From CAXSDR01 sp964236445 (lineage in GTDB: Bacteria; Actinomycetota; Actinomycetes; Motilibacterales; Motilibacteraceae): DNA of 37,521 bases. Made by a program: the position numbers and the translations under genes. The stretch covers positions 1 through 37,521 of the forward strand of contig CAXSDR010000026.1 of NCBI GenBank assembly GCA_964236445.1. Reading direction: 5' to 3'. Under the pieces are notes generated by a model. The model searched no databases and was not told the DNA's origin. It saw nothing but the letters and a program-made list of their open reading frames with translations. This document shows positions 19,109-27,432 of this stretch, in pieces; within the stretch, counting starts at the first letter, position 1; each line of letters begins with the position of its first letter.

Positions 19109-21226
19109 ATGACGGCGACGATCGACAACGAGCCGGTCAGTCACGGTGGGGGAGTCATCACCCTCGTCGAGGGGTCCACCTTCTGCGTCAGCGGTCGCTC
19201 CGGTGACATGGACGGCGCCTACCCGCAGGGCCTGTTCGTGCGCGACACCCGCATCATCTCCGACTGGCACGTGCGTCTCGACGACTCCTCGCCCCAGGTG
19301 ATGGCCGTCATGCCCGGCGATCCCTACTCCGCGACGTTCGTCTCGCGCATGCCTCCCCTCGGGGCGCAGACGCAGGTGCTGCTCGAGCGCCGCCGCTACG
19401 TCGGTGACGGGATGCGCGAGGACCTGCGGGTCCGCAACCTCGGGGGCGAGCCGGTGACGTTGCGGCTGACGGTCCGGGTCGGGGCCGACTTCGCCGATCT
19501 GTTCGAGGTCAAGGAGAGCCGCGTCGTCGCGCGGTCCGTAGCCACGGCCACGCGCACGGACACCTCGCTGATGCTGGAGACGGCACATGGTCGCGGCCTG
19601 CGAGGGGTGCTGCTGCACGCGCAGGGCGGGCAGTTCTTCGACGACCGTCTCGAGTTCGCGGTGGGCCTCGCGCCGGGCACCGACTGGTCCACCAGCATCT
19701 TCGTGCAGCCGTTGCTCGACGACGCCGAGCCGGGATCGACCTTCCCGAGCGACCTGCCGGTGGAGGACTCGTCACCGGCCAGGCGCATGCGCGCCTGGCG
19801 CGACGGCGCCCCCCGCCTCGACGTGGGCGACGCGTCGCTGCGCAAGACGTTGCAGCGCAGCATGGAAGACCTCGGCGCCCTGCGCATCTTCGACCCGGCC
19901 AACCCGGGCTCCGTCGCCGTGGCCGCCGGCGCCCCGTGGTTCATGGCGCTGTTCGGCCGCGACTCGCTGCTCGCGTCGTTCATGGCACTGCCGCTGGACC
20001 CGATGCTGGCGCTCGGCACGCTGCGCACCCTCGCACGGCTGCAGGGCAGCACGACCAACGTCGACACCGAGGAGCAGCCGGGCCGCATCCTGCACGAGAC
20101 GCGCTTCGGCCCCGAGTTCCCGCTCGTCCGAGGCGGCGGCAGCGTCTACTACGGCTCCATCGACTCGACGCCGCTGTTCGTCGTCCTGCTCGGCGAGCTG
20201 CGGCGCTGGGGCATCGCGCAGGACGCGGTGGAGGACCTCCTGCCGCACGCGGACCGGGCGCTCGACTGGATCGAGAACTACGGCGACCGCGACGGTGACG
20301 GCTTCGTCGAATATGCCCGGTTGACGAGCCACGGTCTGGTCAATCAGGGCTGGAAGGACTCCTTCGACGGCATCACCTTCGCCGATGGCCGGGTCGCGGA
20401 GCCGCCGATCGCCCTGGCCGAGGTGCAGGGATATGTCTACGCCGCCTATGTCGCGCGCTCGCACTTCGCCTACGAGGCCGGTGACGAGCAGCTCAGTGCC
20501 CACTGGGCGCGCAAGGCGGCGGAGCTCAAGCGCGCGTTCAACGAGAAGTTCTGGCTGCCCGACAAGGGCTGGTTCGCCGTCGGGCTCGACGCCGAGAAGC
20601 GTCCGATCGACTCGCTCGCCTCCAACATGGGGCACTGCCTCTGGACCGGCATCGTCGATGAGGACAAGGCCGCCCGCGTGGGCGAGCTGCTGGTGTCTCC
20701 CGAGATGTTCAGCGGCTGGGGCGTGCGCACGCTGGCGACGAGCATGGCGGCCTACAACCCGATGAGCTATCACAACGGCTCCGTCTGGCCGCACGACAAC
20801 GCGATTCTCGCCACCGGTCTGATGCGCTACGGCATGGTCGACTCCGCCCAGCGGGTGGCGCAGGGCATCCTCGCCGCCGCGGCCAGCTTCGAGGGCTCAC
20901 TGCCCGAGTTGTTCTGCGGCTTCGACCGCAGCGAGTACGCCGTGCCGCTGCCCTACCCGACGTCCTGCTCGCCGCAAGCATGGGCGGCGGCGACCCCGGT
21001 GCAGCTGCTGCGCACCCTGCTCCGCATCGACCCGTGGTTCTCGCGCAACACCGTGTGGTTCGACCCGGCGTGGCCGGCGAGCTTCGGTCCGCTCCAGATC
21101 GACCTCCTGCTCGGCGGCCAACGCGCGACGGTGCGGGTCGACGCGACCGGCAGCTCGTTGACCGGGCTGACCGCGGTCGAGGTCATCCACGCCCCGCGTC
21201 AGCCACTCGGGGCGCTCGACGCCTGA
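19109..21226 (+). CDS. Amylo-alpha-1,6-glucosidase-like protein (glycogen debranching N-terminal domain)
   Basis: 705 residues in two parts. The N-terminal beta-sandwich of the glycogen-debranching family spans about 1-200 (FCVSGRSGDMDGAYPQGLFVRDTRIISDW). An (alpha/alpha)6 barrel follows, with PWFMALFGRDSLLASF (near 275-288), NQGWKDSFDGI and YNPMSYHNGSVWPHDNA. Catalytic acids are expected in the barrel, with D in KDS and in PHD motifs likely. Such proteins are annotated as debranching enzymes, but activity on glycogen is often unproven. The start ATG 19109 has AGGAAG (19096-19101) upstream. The next gene, a GT4 transferase, is a usual partner, suggesting joint work on an alpha-glucan or other storage or compatible glycan. 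Confidence 0.9.
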   Translation: MTATIDNEPVSHGGGVITLVEGSTFCVSGRSGDMDGAYPQGLFVRDTRIISDWHVRLDDSSPQVMAVMPGDPYSATFVSRMPPLGAQTQVLLERRRYVGDGMREDLRVRNLGGEPVTLRLTVRVGADFADLFEVKESRVVARSVATATRTDTSLMLETAHGRGLRGVLLHAQGGQFFDDRLEFAVGLAPGTDWSTSIFVQPLLDDAEPGSTFPSDLPVEDSSPARRMRAWRDGAPRLDVGDASLRKTLQRSMEDLGALRIFDPANPGSVAVAAGAPWFMALFGRDSLLASFMALPLDPMLALGTLRTLARLQGSTTNVDTEEQPGRILHETRFGPEFPLVRGGGSVYYGSIDSTPLFVVLLGELRRWGIAQDAVEDLLPHADRALDWIENYGDRDGDGFVEYARLTSHGLVNQGWKDSFDGITFADGRVAEPPIALAEVQGYVYAAYVARSHFAYEAGDEQLSAHWARKAAELKRAFNEKFWLPDKGWFAVGLDAEKRPIDSLASNMGHCLWTGIVDEDKAARVGELLVSPEMFSGWGVRTLATSMAAYNPMSYHNGSVWPHDNAILATGLMRYGMVDSAQRVAQGILAAAASFEGSLPELFCGFDRSEYAVPLPYPTSCSPQAWAAATPVQLLRTLLRIDPWFSRNTVWFDPAWPASFGPLQIDLLLGGQRATVRVDATGSSLTGLTAVEVIHAPRQPLGALDA

Positions 21227-21337
21227 GAGCAGCGATTGAGCACGCAGTGTTATGGGTAGCCCAGCGGGCGAGGCACAGCGCCTACGGCTGGGCCCGGCCT
21301 TGCGTGCGAGGTCTGTCTCCACCAGGGAGGGCTCCTC

Positions 21338-22522
21338 GTGCTTTCCTCACCACAGTTCTCCTCTCCTCACGTCCCGGCGCTGCATGCCCGAGCCGGCCGT
21401 CCGCTGCGCATCGCCGTCCTCGCACCCCCGTGGATCTCCATACCCCCGCCCGGCTACGGCGGCATCGAGCTCGTCGTGTCACAGCTGTGCGGTGGGCTCG
21501 TCGACAGGGGCCACGACGTGACACTGTTCGCGGCGCCCGGTTCGACGTCTCGCGCGCGGGTGCAGACCGTCCTCTCCGAGTGCCATCCCGACGAGATCGA
21601 GCGCGCGCTCTACGAGTCGGACCACGTGGCGCGCGTCTTCGCCGCAGTCGATGCCGCGGCCGTGGCGGGGACGCCGTACGACGTCCTGCACGACCACTGC
21701 GGGTTCACCGCGCTCGCGATGGCCGACCGGCTGCGTACGCCGGTCGTCCACACCCTGCACGGTGCGTTCACGCCGCAGACCGGCGCGTTCTACCGGCACC
21801 ACGGAGCGAAGGCCGAGCTCGTCGGCATCAGCGAGGCCCAGCGCGCGAGCGCCCCCGCGGGGGTTCGCGTCGGCGCGGTGGTCCCCAACGCCGTCGACAC
21901 GGTGGAATGGCCGTTCCAGCCGGTCAAGGACGACTACCTGCTGTGGGTCGGGCGCATGCATCCCACCAAGGGTGCCGACCGCGCGATCGCCGCCGCGCGC
22001 AAGGCCGGGGTGCCGATCGTCCTCGCCGGGCCGGTGCAGCCCGGGCAGGAGGAGTTCTTCCGCACGGCCGTGGAGCCCTGCATCGACGGCGTCAGCGTGC
22101 GCTATGTCGGTGAGGTCGGCGGCGCCGTGAAGCAGCGGCTCTTCGCCGGCGCGCGGGCGCTGCTCATGCCCATCCGCTGGAACGAGCCGTTCGGCATGGT
22201 GATGGTCGAAGCGCTCGCCTGCGGCACGCCGGTGATCTCCTTTCCCGAAGGAGCGGCCGTCGAGATCGTCAAGGACGGGGTCACCGGCTTCCTCGTCGAC
22301 GACGTCGCGGCGATGGCGGCCGCCGTCGGACGGCTCGGCGACATCGACCCGGGCGCCTGCCGCGCCGACGTGGTCGAGCGGTTCGACGTGGGGGCGGTGG
22401 CCGAGCGCTACGAGGCGGTCTACCGCCGGGTGGCGCGGCTGCCGAGGTTGACGTCGGTGCGGCAGCCGGCACTGGCTCCCGCCGAATCCGGCGCCACAGG
22501 GTTCGCCACCAGCCCCTTCTAG
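21338..22522 (+). CDS. Glycosyltransferase family 4 (GT-B fold)
   Basis: 394 residues. The N-terminal Rossmann domain has PPGYGGIELVVSQLCGGLVDRGHDVTLFA. The C-terminal nucleotide-sugar domain has LLWVGRMHPTKG and NEPFGMVMVEALACGTPV, where E283 and E291 form the E-x7-E retaining signature. It transfers a sugar from an activated donor to an unknown acceptor in the cytoplasm. The GTG start 21338 is supported by AGGGAGG (21324-21330) seven bases upstream. The first ~20 residues (SSPQFSSPHVPALHARAG) are not conserved-looking. The adjacency to the debranching-type enzyme suggests a shared glycan pathway. Confidence 0.92.
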   Translation: MLSSPQFSSPHVPALHARAGRPLRIAVLAPPWISIPPPGYGGIELVVSQLCGGLVDRGHDVTLFAAPGSTSRARVQTVLSECHPDEIERALYESDHVARVFAAVDAAAVAGTPYDVLHDHCGFTALAMADRLRTPVVHTLHGAFTPQTGAFYRHHGAKAELVGISEAQRASAPAGVRVGAVVPNAVDTVEWPFQPVKDDYLLWVGRMHPTKGADRAIAAARKAGVPIVLAGPVQPGQEEFFRTAVEPCIDGVSVRYVGEVGGAVKQRLFAGARALLMPIRWNEPFGMVMVEALACGTPVISFPEGAAVEIVKDGVTGFLVDDVAAMAAAVGRLGDIDPGACRADVVERFDVGAVAERYEAVYRRVARLPRLTSVRQPALAPAESGATGFATSPF

Positions 22523-22595
22523 CACGTCTGCGCAGCGGCTGGACCAATTCGCGGGCGACGGCGCGACCTCGGCATGTCGGCCCGCCGTCCCGGGT

Positions 22596-22601
22596 TAGCC
22601 T
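22596..22601 (+). promoter_or_regulatory. Putative -10 element (TAGCCT) for the helicase gene
   Basis: TAGCCT ends 9 nt before the GTG at 22611. No ribosome site lies between, so a leaderless or near-leaderless message is suggested. Confidence 0.35.
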
Positions 22602-22610
22602 GCCCAGATC

Positions 22611-24383
22611 GTGTCTACCTCCGCCGCCTCGTCCCTGCCCCCCGCCTACCCCGCGCGCGCGCCCTGGGGAACCGCGCAGCGGCTCCGGGCCTGGCAGCAG
22701 CAGGCGCTGCAGGTCTATGCCGACGCGTCGGAGTCCGGCGCGCGCGACTTCCTGGCCGTCGCCACCCCCGGTGCCGGCAAGACGACCTTCGCGTTGCGAG
22801 TCGCGAGCGACCTGCTCGAGCGTGGCGTCGTTCGTGCGATCACGGTGGTGGCACCGACCGAGCACCTGAAGCGGCAGTGGGCCGAGGCGGCGCAGCGCGT
22901 CGGCATCTCCCTCGACCCCGAGTTCCGCAACGCGCAGGGCTCGGTCTCGCGCGACCTGACGGGGGTCGCGGTGACCTATGCCCAGGTGGCGATGTCACCG
23001 ATGCTGCACCGGGCGCGCACCGAGGCACGCCGCACGCTGGTGATCCTGGACGAGGTCCACCACGGCGGCGACGCGTTGTCCTGGGGCGATGCCGTGCGCG
23101 AGGCGTTCGAGCCTGCCACCCGGCGGCTCTCGCTCACCGGCACGCCGTTCCGCTCCGACACCAGCGCCATCCCCTTCGTCACCTACGCCGCGGGCAACGA
23201 CGGCGTACGCCGCTCCGCCGCCGACTACTCCTACGGCTACGGCGAGGCGCTGCGCGACGGCGTCGTACGCCCCGTGATCTTCCTGGCCTACGGCGGCTCG
23301 ATGCGCTGGCGCACGAGCGCCGGGGACGAGGTGGCGGCGACGCTGGGCGAACCGCTGACCAAGGACCTCGTCGGGCAGGCGTGGCGCACGGCGCTCGATC
23401 CCTACGGCAACTGGGTGCCGCAGGTGCTCGCGGCGGCCGACCGGCGCCTCACCGAGGTGCGCCGCCACGTCCCCGACGCCGGTGGGCTCGTCATCGCCAC
23501 GGATCATGCCGCGGCGCGCGCCTATGCCGCCCGGTTGCGGGCCCTCTGCGGCGAGACCCCCACCCTCGTGCTGTCCGACGACCCCGAGGCCAGCGCCCAG
23601 ATCGCGCGTTTCACCCATTCCCACGACCGCTGGATGGTGGCGGTCCGCATGGTCAGCGAGGGTGTCGACGTGCCGCGCCTGTCCGTGGGTGTCTATGCCA
23701 CCAGCATCGCGACGCCGCTCTTCTTCGCCCAGGCGGTCGGCCGCTTCCTGCGGGCCCGGCGGCGCGGGGAGACGGCGTCGGTGTTCCTCCCCACGGTGCC
23801 GCCGCTGCTCGCGCACGCGGCCGAGATGGAGGTCGTGCGCGACCATGCGCTCGACAAGCCGCAGCAGGACGACGACGACTTCCACCCCGAGGAGATGCTC
23901 GTCGAGCGCGCGAACCAGCGCGACGACACGGCGGGGGAGCAGACCCTCGCCTTCGAGGCGCTCGAGGCCGAGGCCACGTTCGACCGGGTGCTGTTCGACG
24001 GCGGCGAGTTCGGGCTGCAGGCCGCTGTGGGGTCCGAGGAGGAGCAGGACTACCTCGGCCTGCCGGGGTTGCTCGAACCCCACCAGGTGACCGCGCTGCT
24101 GCAGCAGCGGCAGGCGTCACAGGTGGCGGGCAAGCGCGGCCGTGACGCGGCGGCCGAGCCCGTGGCAGGGCTGACCGCCGACGGCCTGGCGCAGCTGCGC
24201 AAGGAGCTCAATGCCCTCGTCGCCGCCTGGCATCACCGCACCGGGCAGCCGCACGGGGTGATCCACGGTGAGCTGCGGCGTACGTGCGGGGGGCCGGCGA
24301 CACCCACGGCCGGTGCCGAGCAGCTGCAGGCGCGCATCGACACGATCCGGGCGTGGGCGACGAAGGGTCGCCGCCTGGCCTGA
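22611..24383 (+). CDS. DEAD/DEAH-type superfamily 2 helicase
   Basis: 590 residues. SF2 motifs: an N-terminal Q-like region (LRAWQQQALQVY), motif I TPGAGKTT (52-59), motif II DEVHH (147-151), motif III TGTPF (176-180), motif V VSEGVDVPRL and motif VI QAVGRFLR (374-381). The set resembles the restriction-type/XPB-like SF2 helicases rather than RNA DEAD-box enzymes. The C-terminal ~180 residues are acidic, then alanine-rich, and match no domain I recognise. Homologues in actinobacteria sit beside DUF3039 genes, as nearly here, which suggests a shared but unknown DNA or RNA function. It has a GTG start and no Shine-Dalgarno sequence. Confidence 0.88.
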   Translation: MSTSAASSLPPAYPARAPWGTAQRLRAWQQQALQVYADASESGARDFLAVATPGAGKTTFALRVASDLLERGVVRAITVVAPTEHLKRQWAEAAQRVGISLDPEFRNAQGSVSRDLTGVAVTYAQVAMSPMLHRARTEARRTLVILDEVHHGGDALSWGDAVREAFEPATRRLSLTGTPFRSDTSAIPFVTYAAGNDGVRRSAADYSYGYGEALRDGVVRPVIFLAYGGSMRWRTSAGDEVAATLGEPLTKDLVGQAWRTALDPYGNWVPQVLAAADRRLTEVRRHVPDAGGLVIATDHAAARAYAARLRALCGETPTLVLSDDPEASAQIARFTHSHDRWMVAVRMVSEGVDVPRLSVGVYATSIATPLFFAQAVGRFLRARRRGETASVFLPTVPPLLAHAAEMEVVRDHALDKPQQDDDDFHPEEMLVERANQRDDTAGEQTLAFEALEAEATFDRVLFDGGEFGLQAAVGSEEEQDYLGLPGLLEPHQVTALLQQRQASQVAGKRGRDAAAEPVAGLTADGLAQLRKELNALVAAWHHRTGQPHGVIHGELRRTCGGPATPTAGAEQLQARIDTIRAWATKGRRLA

Positions 24384-24458
24384 CTGCCGGGCGCGCCTCC
24401 GGGGCTTCGTCGAGGGTCACGAGCATGCGTTGCGCCAGGCGGGTCCAGGGTCGTGCTC

Positions 24459-24486
24459 AGCGGTCCTCCTGACGTCGAGGACCGCT
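24459..24486 (+). terminator. Perfect 10-bp hairpin between helicase gene and Tad operon
   Basis: AGCGGTCCTC (24459-24468) and GAGGACCGCT (24477-24486) form a 10-bp stem with an 8-nt loop. It probably terminates the helicase transcript (stop at 24383). It abuts a TAGGCT hexamer (24486-24491) that could be the -10 of the Tad operon, so it might instead be an operator or attenuator; no U-run follows. Confidence 0.55.
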
Positions 24487-24491
24487 AGGCT
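24486..24491 (+). promoter_or_regulatory. Putative -10 element (TAGGCT) for the Tad operon
   Basis: This hexamer matches TANNNT and lies about 55 nt upstream of the first Tad gene, with a GGAGGA ribosome site (24531-24536) between. Its first T is the last base of the hairpin stem at 24459-24486. No -35 is recognised. Confidence 0.3.
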
Positions 24492-24545
24492 TTCGACGTA
24501 CGACGTCCGTGGACCTCGGGCGCGGCACGATGGAGGACTCTCACT

Positions 24546-25244
24546 GTGGCGACCATGGAACGCACGCGACGCGGCGCCGCTGCTGCGGGAGCCGAGCGGC
24601 TGCCGACCCCGGTCCGTGATCGCCGTCCCGCGCTCGCCGCGCTCGCGCTCATCCTCGTCGTCGGTGGTGCGCTGGTCAGTGGTCTGCTCGTCTACCGCAG
24701 CGGCCAGCGGGTCGACGTGCTGACCGCTCGCACGAGGTTGGCGCCCGGGCACGTCGTGAAGGCGGGCGACTTCTCCGTCGAGCGCGTGGCCTCCGACGGC
24801 GCCTCGGCCGTCATCCCTGCCGCCGCCCGCGCCAACTTCGTCGGGACCACCGTCACCTCGCTCATCCCGGCGGGCACGTTGGTCAACCGCAACATGTTCC
24901 TCCTGGGCAGCGCTGCTGTGCCCGCCACAGCGCAGGTCATGGGACTGACGCTCTCGCCGGGGCACTTCCCCGCCGAAGGACTCGAGGCGGGTGACATCGT
25001 GCGGCTCTACGCCGTGCCGCGGGCGTCCGGCACCGACACGGGCGACGGCATCGCCCCGGTCCTTGCCCAGGCCGTCCGCGTCGTCTCGGTGACCCAGACG
25101 CGCACGGGCTCCGACCTCACCGTCTCGCTGCTCGTGCCGGACACCGTCGTGGGGACGATCATCGGCGCTGCTGGCACGGGTGACGTCGCGGCGAGCCGGC
25201 TGCCGGAGACCGCCCGCCCGCAGGTCGACTTCGCGGGGAAGTGA
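24546..25244 (+). CDS. SAF-domain protein, CpaB/RcpC-like pilus assembly protein
   Basis: 232 residues. An N-terminal cytoplasmic basic segment is followed by one membrane helix (ALAALALILVVGGALVSGLLVY, about 35-56). The SAF domain comes next: LTARTRLAPGHVVKAGDF, then TVTSLIPAGTLVNRNMF. This is the architecture of CpaB/RcpC proteins of Tad pilus systems, which sit at the envelope and may help guide the pilus. The GTG start 24546 has GGAGGA upstream; ATG 24555 is an alternative. It is the first gene of a 12-gene operon, ending 1 nt before the next start. Confidence 0.85.
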   Translation: MATMERTRRGAAAAGAERLPTPVRDRRPALAALALILVVGGALVSGLLVYRSGQRVDVLTARTRLAPGHVVKAGDFSVERVASDGASAVIPAAARANFVGTTVTSLIPAGTLVNRNMFLLGSAAVPATAQVMGLTLSPGHFPAEGLEAGDIVRLYAVPRASGTDTGDGIAPVLAQAVRVVSVTQTRTGSDLTVSLLVPDTVVGTIIGAAGTGDVAASRLPETARPQVDFAGK

Positions 25245-25245
25245 C

Positions 25246-26106
25246 GTGGCGATCGTCGCGTTCTGCAGTGCCAAGGGCGCTCCCGGCACCACCACCGCCG
25301 CCATGCTCACCGCAGCTCTCTGGCCGCGTCCCGTGCTCCTGGCCGACTGCGACCCCTCCGGCGGCGACATCGCGTTGCGCCTGCCCGCCCAGGACGGCAG
25401 CGCGGTCGACCCCCAGCGTGGCCTCCTGGCACTGGCGCCGCTGGCGCGCCGCGGCCTGACCGGCGACACCGTGATGGCGCACCGCCAGATCCTGGCCGGC
25501 GGCACCGAGCTGATCGCCGGCGTCGCCACGGCTGACCAGTCGCGGGCCATGGGGCCGCAGTGGATCACTTTCGCGTCGGCCTTCGACACGCTGCCCGGCA
25601 CCGACGTCGTCGCCGACTGCGGACGTCTGACGGCGCTCGACTCGCCGGTCATGCCGCTGTTGCACCGGGCGGCCATGCTCGTCATGGTCCTGCGACCGAC
25701 CGTCGCCGGCGTCCTGCACACGCGCGAGCGACTCACCGCGCTGCAGGGAGCGTTGGGTCTGGGCCAGCGACAGCAGAGCCGCTCGAGCGTCGGCGTGCTT
25801 CTCGTCGCCGGCCCGGAGCAGGCGCGTGACATCCAGGGCGCTGTCGCCTCGTTGCAGCGCGACCTCCCGTGGCTCACCGACTTCGGCCATCTGGTCCACG
25901 ACCCCCGTGGCGCGTCCCTCTTCGAGGGCGCCACCGTGTCGCGTCCGGATCGGACGCTGCTCGTGCGCTCGGGGCGTCAGGTCGTCGCCCCCCTCGCCGC
26001 CCAGCTGCAGCCCCGCGCCGGGGTGGTGCACGAGGCTCCCGCGACAGAGACCGTTGGCCCCCCGCTGTCCGTGGGCCAGCCGGTGCTCGACACGAGCATC
26101 TCGTGA
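25246..26106 (+). CDS. CpaE-like MinD/ParA-superfamily protein with incomplete P-loop
   Basis: 286 residues. In Tad systems CpaE/TadZ localises the pilus machine to a pole. The N-terminus reads AIVAFCSAKGAPGTTTAAM. The deviant Walker A signature lysine is K10, but the position of the second P-loop lysine (GKTT in normal ParA) is a threonine. Strand 2 LLADCDPSGGDIALRL and VVADCGRLT (Walker B-like) fit the fold. ATP binding may be altered or lost, as in several TadZ proteins that act as pseudo-ATPases. GTG 25246 lies 1 nt after the previous stop, with GGGGAAG just upstream. The stop overlaps the CpaF start (GTGA). Confidence 0.82.
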   Translation: MAIVAFCSAKGAPGTTTAAMLTAALWPRPVLLADCDPSGGDIALRLPAQDGSAVDPQRGLLALAPLARRGLTGDTVMAHRQILAGGTELIAGVATADQSRAMGPQWITFASAFDTLPGTDVVADCGRLTALDSPVMPLLHRAAMLVMVLRPTVAGVLHTRERLTALQGALGLGQRQQSRSSVGVLLVAGPEQARDIQGAVASLQRDLPWLTDFGHLVHDPRGASLFEGATVSRPDRTLLVRSGRQVVAPLAAQLQPRAGVVHEAPATETVGPPLSVGQPVLDTSIS

Positions 26107-27422
26107 CCGTCACCCTCGACCACGACTTCGTCCGCGTGCTGCGCGGGCGCGTCGCCGACCGGCTCAACGAGCAGCGCCGCCGCGACGAGATCGCCGGTCG
26201 CACCCCGATGTCCGGGGAGGACGAGCGCCAGTTCACCCGCTCGCTGATCGTGCAGGTCCTCGAGGACCATGCGCGCAGCGAGGTCACCAGCGGGCGACTG
26301 CCGCCAGCGCCGGAGCAGGAGGAGGAGACCGCCGCTGCGATCCACGCGGCGCTCTTCGGCGTCGGGCGGCTGCAGCCGCTGCTGGAGGACTCCGACGTCG
26401 AGAACGTCGACATCAACGGCTGCGACCGGGTCTTCGTCAGCTACAGCGACGGCCGGGAGGAGATGCTCCCGGCGGTCGCCGACTCCGACGAGGAGCTCGT
26501 CGAGCTGGTGCAGATCCTGGCGGCGCACTCCGGGCTGTCGAGCCGGCCCTTCGACTCGGCCAACCCCCAGCTCGACCTGCGGCTGCCCGACGGCTCGCGC
26601 ATGTCCGCGGTCATGGGCGTCTGCTCGCGGCCGGCCGTCAGCATCCGCAAGGCCCGGCTCGGGCGGGTCTTCCTGAGCGACCTCGTCGCGACCGGGACCA
26701 TGACCGAGCAGGTGGCGTCGTTCCTCGAGGCCGCCGTACGCGCCCGCAAGAACATCATGATCGCGGGCTCCACCAACGCCGGCAAGACGACCATGCTGCG
26801 CGCGATGGCCAACGTCATCGGGCCGGAGGAGCGCCTGATCACGGTCGAGCGCGCGCTCGAGCTCGGCCTGGACAAGTTCGAGGACCTGCACCCCAACGTC
26901 ATCGCGCTCGAGGAGCGGCTGCCCAACAGCGAGGGCGTCGGGCACGTCTCCCTGGCGGAGCTCGTACGCCGCAGCCTGCGCATGAACCCCAGCCGGGTCA
27001 TCGTCGGCGAGGTGCTCGGCGACGAGATCGTCACCATGCTCAACGCGATGAGCCAGGGCAACGACGGGTCGCTGTCGACCATCCACGCGAACTCCTCGAT
27101 GGAGGTGTTCAACCGCATCTCCACCTACGCCATCCAGTCGCAGGAGAACCTCCCGATCGAGGCGACCCAGATGCTGATCGCGGGCGCGCTGGACTTCGTC
27201 ATGTTCCTGCGCAAGCGCAACACCTACGCCAGCGGCGGCGGCCTCGCCCGCGTCGTGGAGTCCATCCGCGAGGTGACCGGCATCGACGGGCGAGTCCTGT
27301 CGAGTGAGGTCTTCGCTGTCGGTCCCGACGGACGCGCCGTCGCTCACGCGCCGGTCGAGTGCATCGAGGAGCTCGTCGAGGCCGGCTACTCGCCCGACCT
27401 CTACAGCCGGTGGATCTCGTGA
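26103..27422 (+). CDS. CpaF/TadA-family secretion ATPase
   Basis: 439-residue hexameric motor ATPase powering Flp pilus assembly at the inner face of the membrane. Walker A AGSTNAGKTT is at about 220-229. The aspartate/arginine region ERALELGLDKFEDLHPN and the Walker B-like RVIVGEVLGDE (about 298-308) follow, then HANSSMEVFNRI with the His-box. The usual family length is about 400-450. The N-terminal ~120 residues form the helical domain seen in CpaF. The GTG start overlaps the CpaE-like stop (GTGA), indicating translational coupling, with no separate ribosome site. Confidence 0.95.
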   Translation: MTVTLDHDFVRVLRGRVADRLNEQRRRDEIAGRTPMSGEDERQFTRSLIVQVLEDHARSEVTSGRLPPAPEQEEETAAAIHAALFGVGRLQPLLEDSDVENVDINGCDRVFVSYSDGREEMLPAVADSDEELVELVQILAAHSGLSSRPFDSANPQLDLRLPDGSRMSAVMGVCSRPAVSIRKARLGRVFLSDLVATGTMTEQVASFLEAAVRARKNIMIAGSTNAGKTTMLRAMANVIGPEERLITVERALELGLDKFEDLHPNVIALEERLPNSEGVGHVSLAELVRRSLRMNPSRVIVGEVLGDEIVTMLNAMSQGNDGSLSTIHANSSMEVFNRISTYAIQSQENLPIEATQMLIAGALDFVMFLRKRNTYASGGGLARVVESIREVTGIDGRVLSSEVFAVGPDGRAVAHAPVECIEELVEAGYSPDLYSRWIS

Positions 27423-27432
27423 GCGGCTCGTG

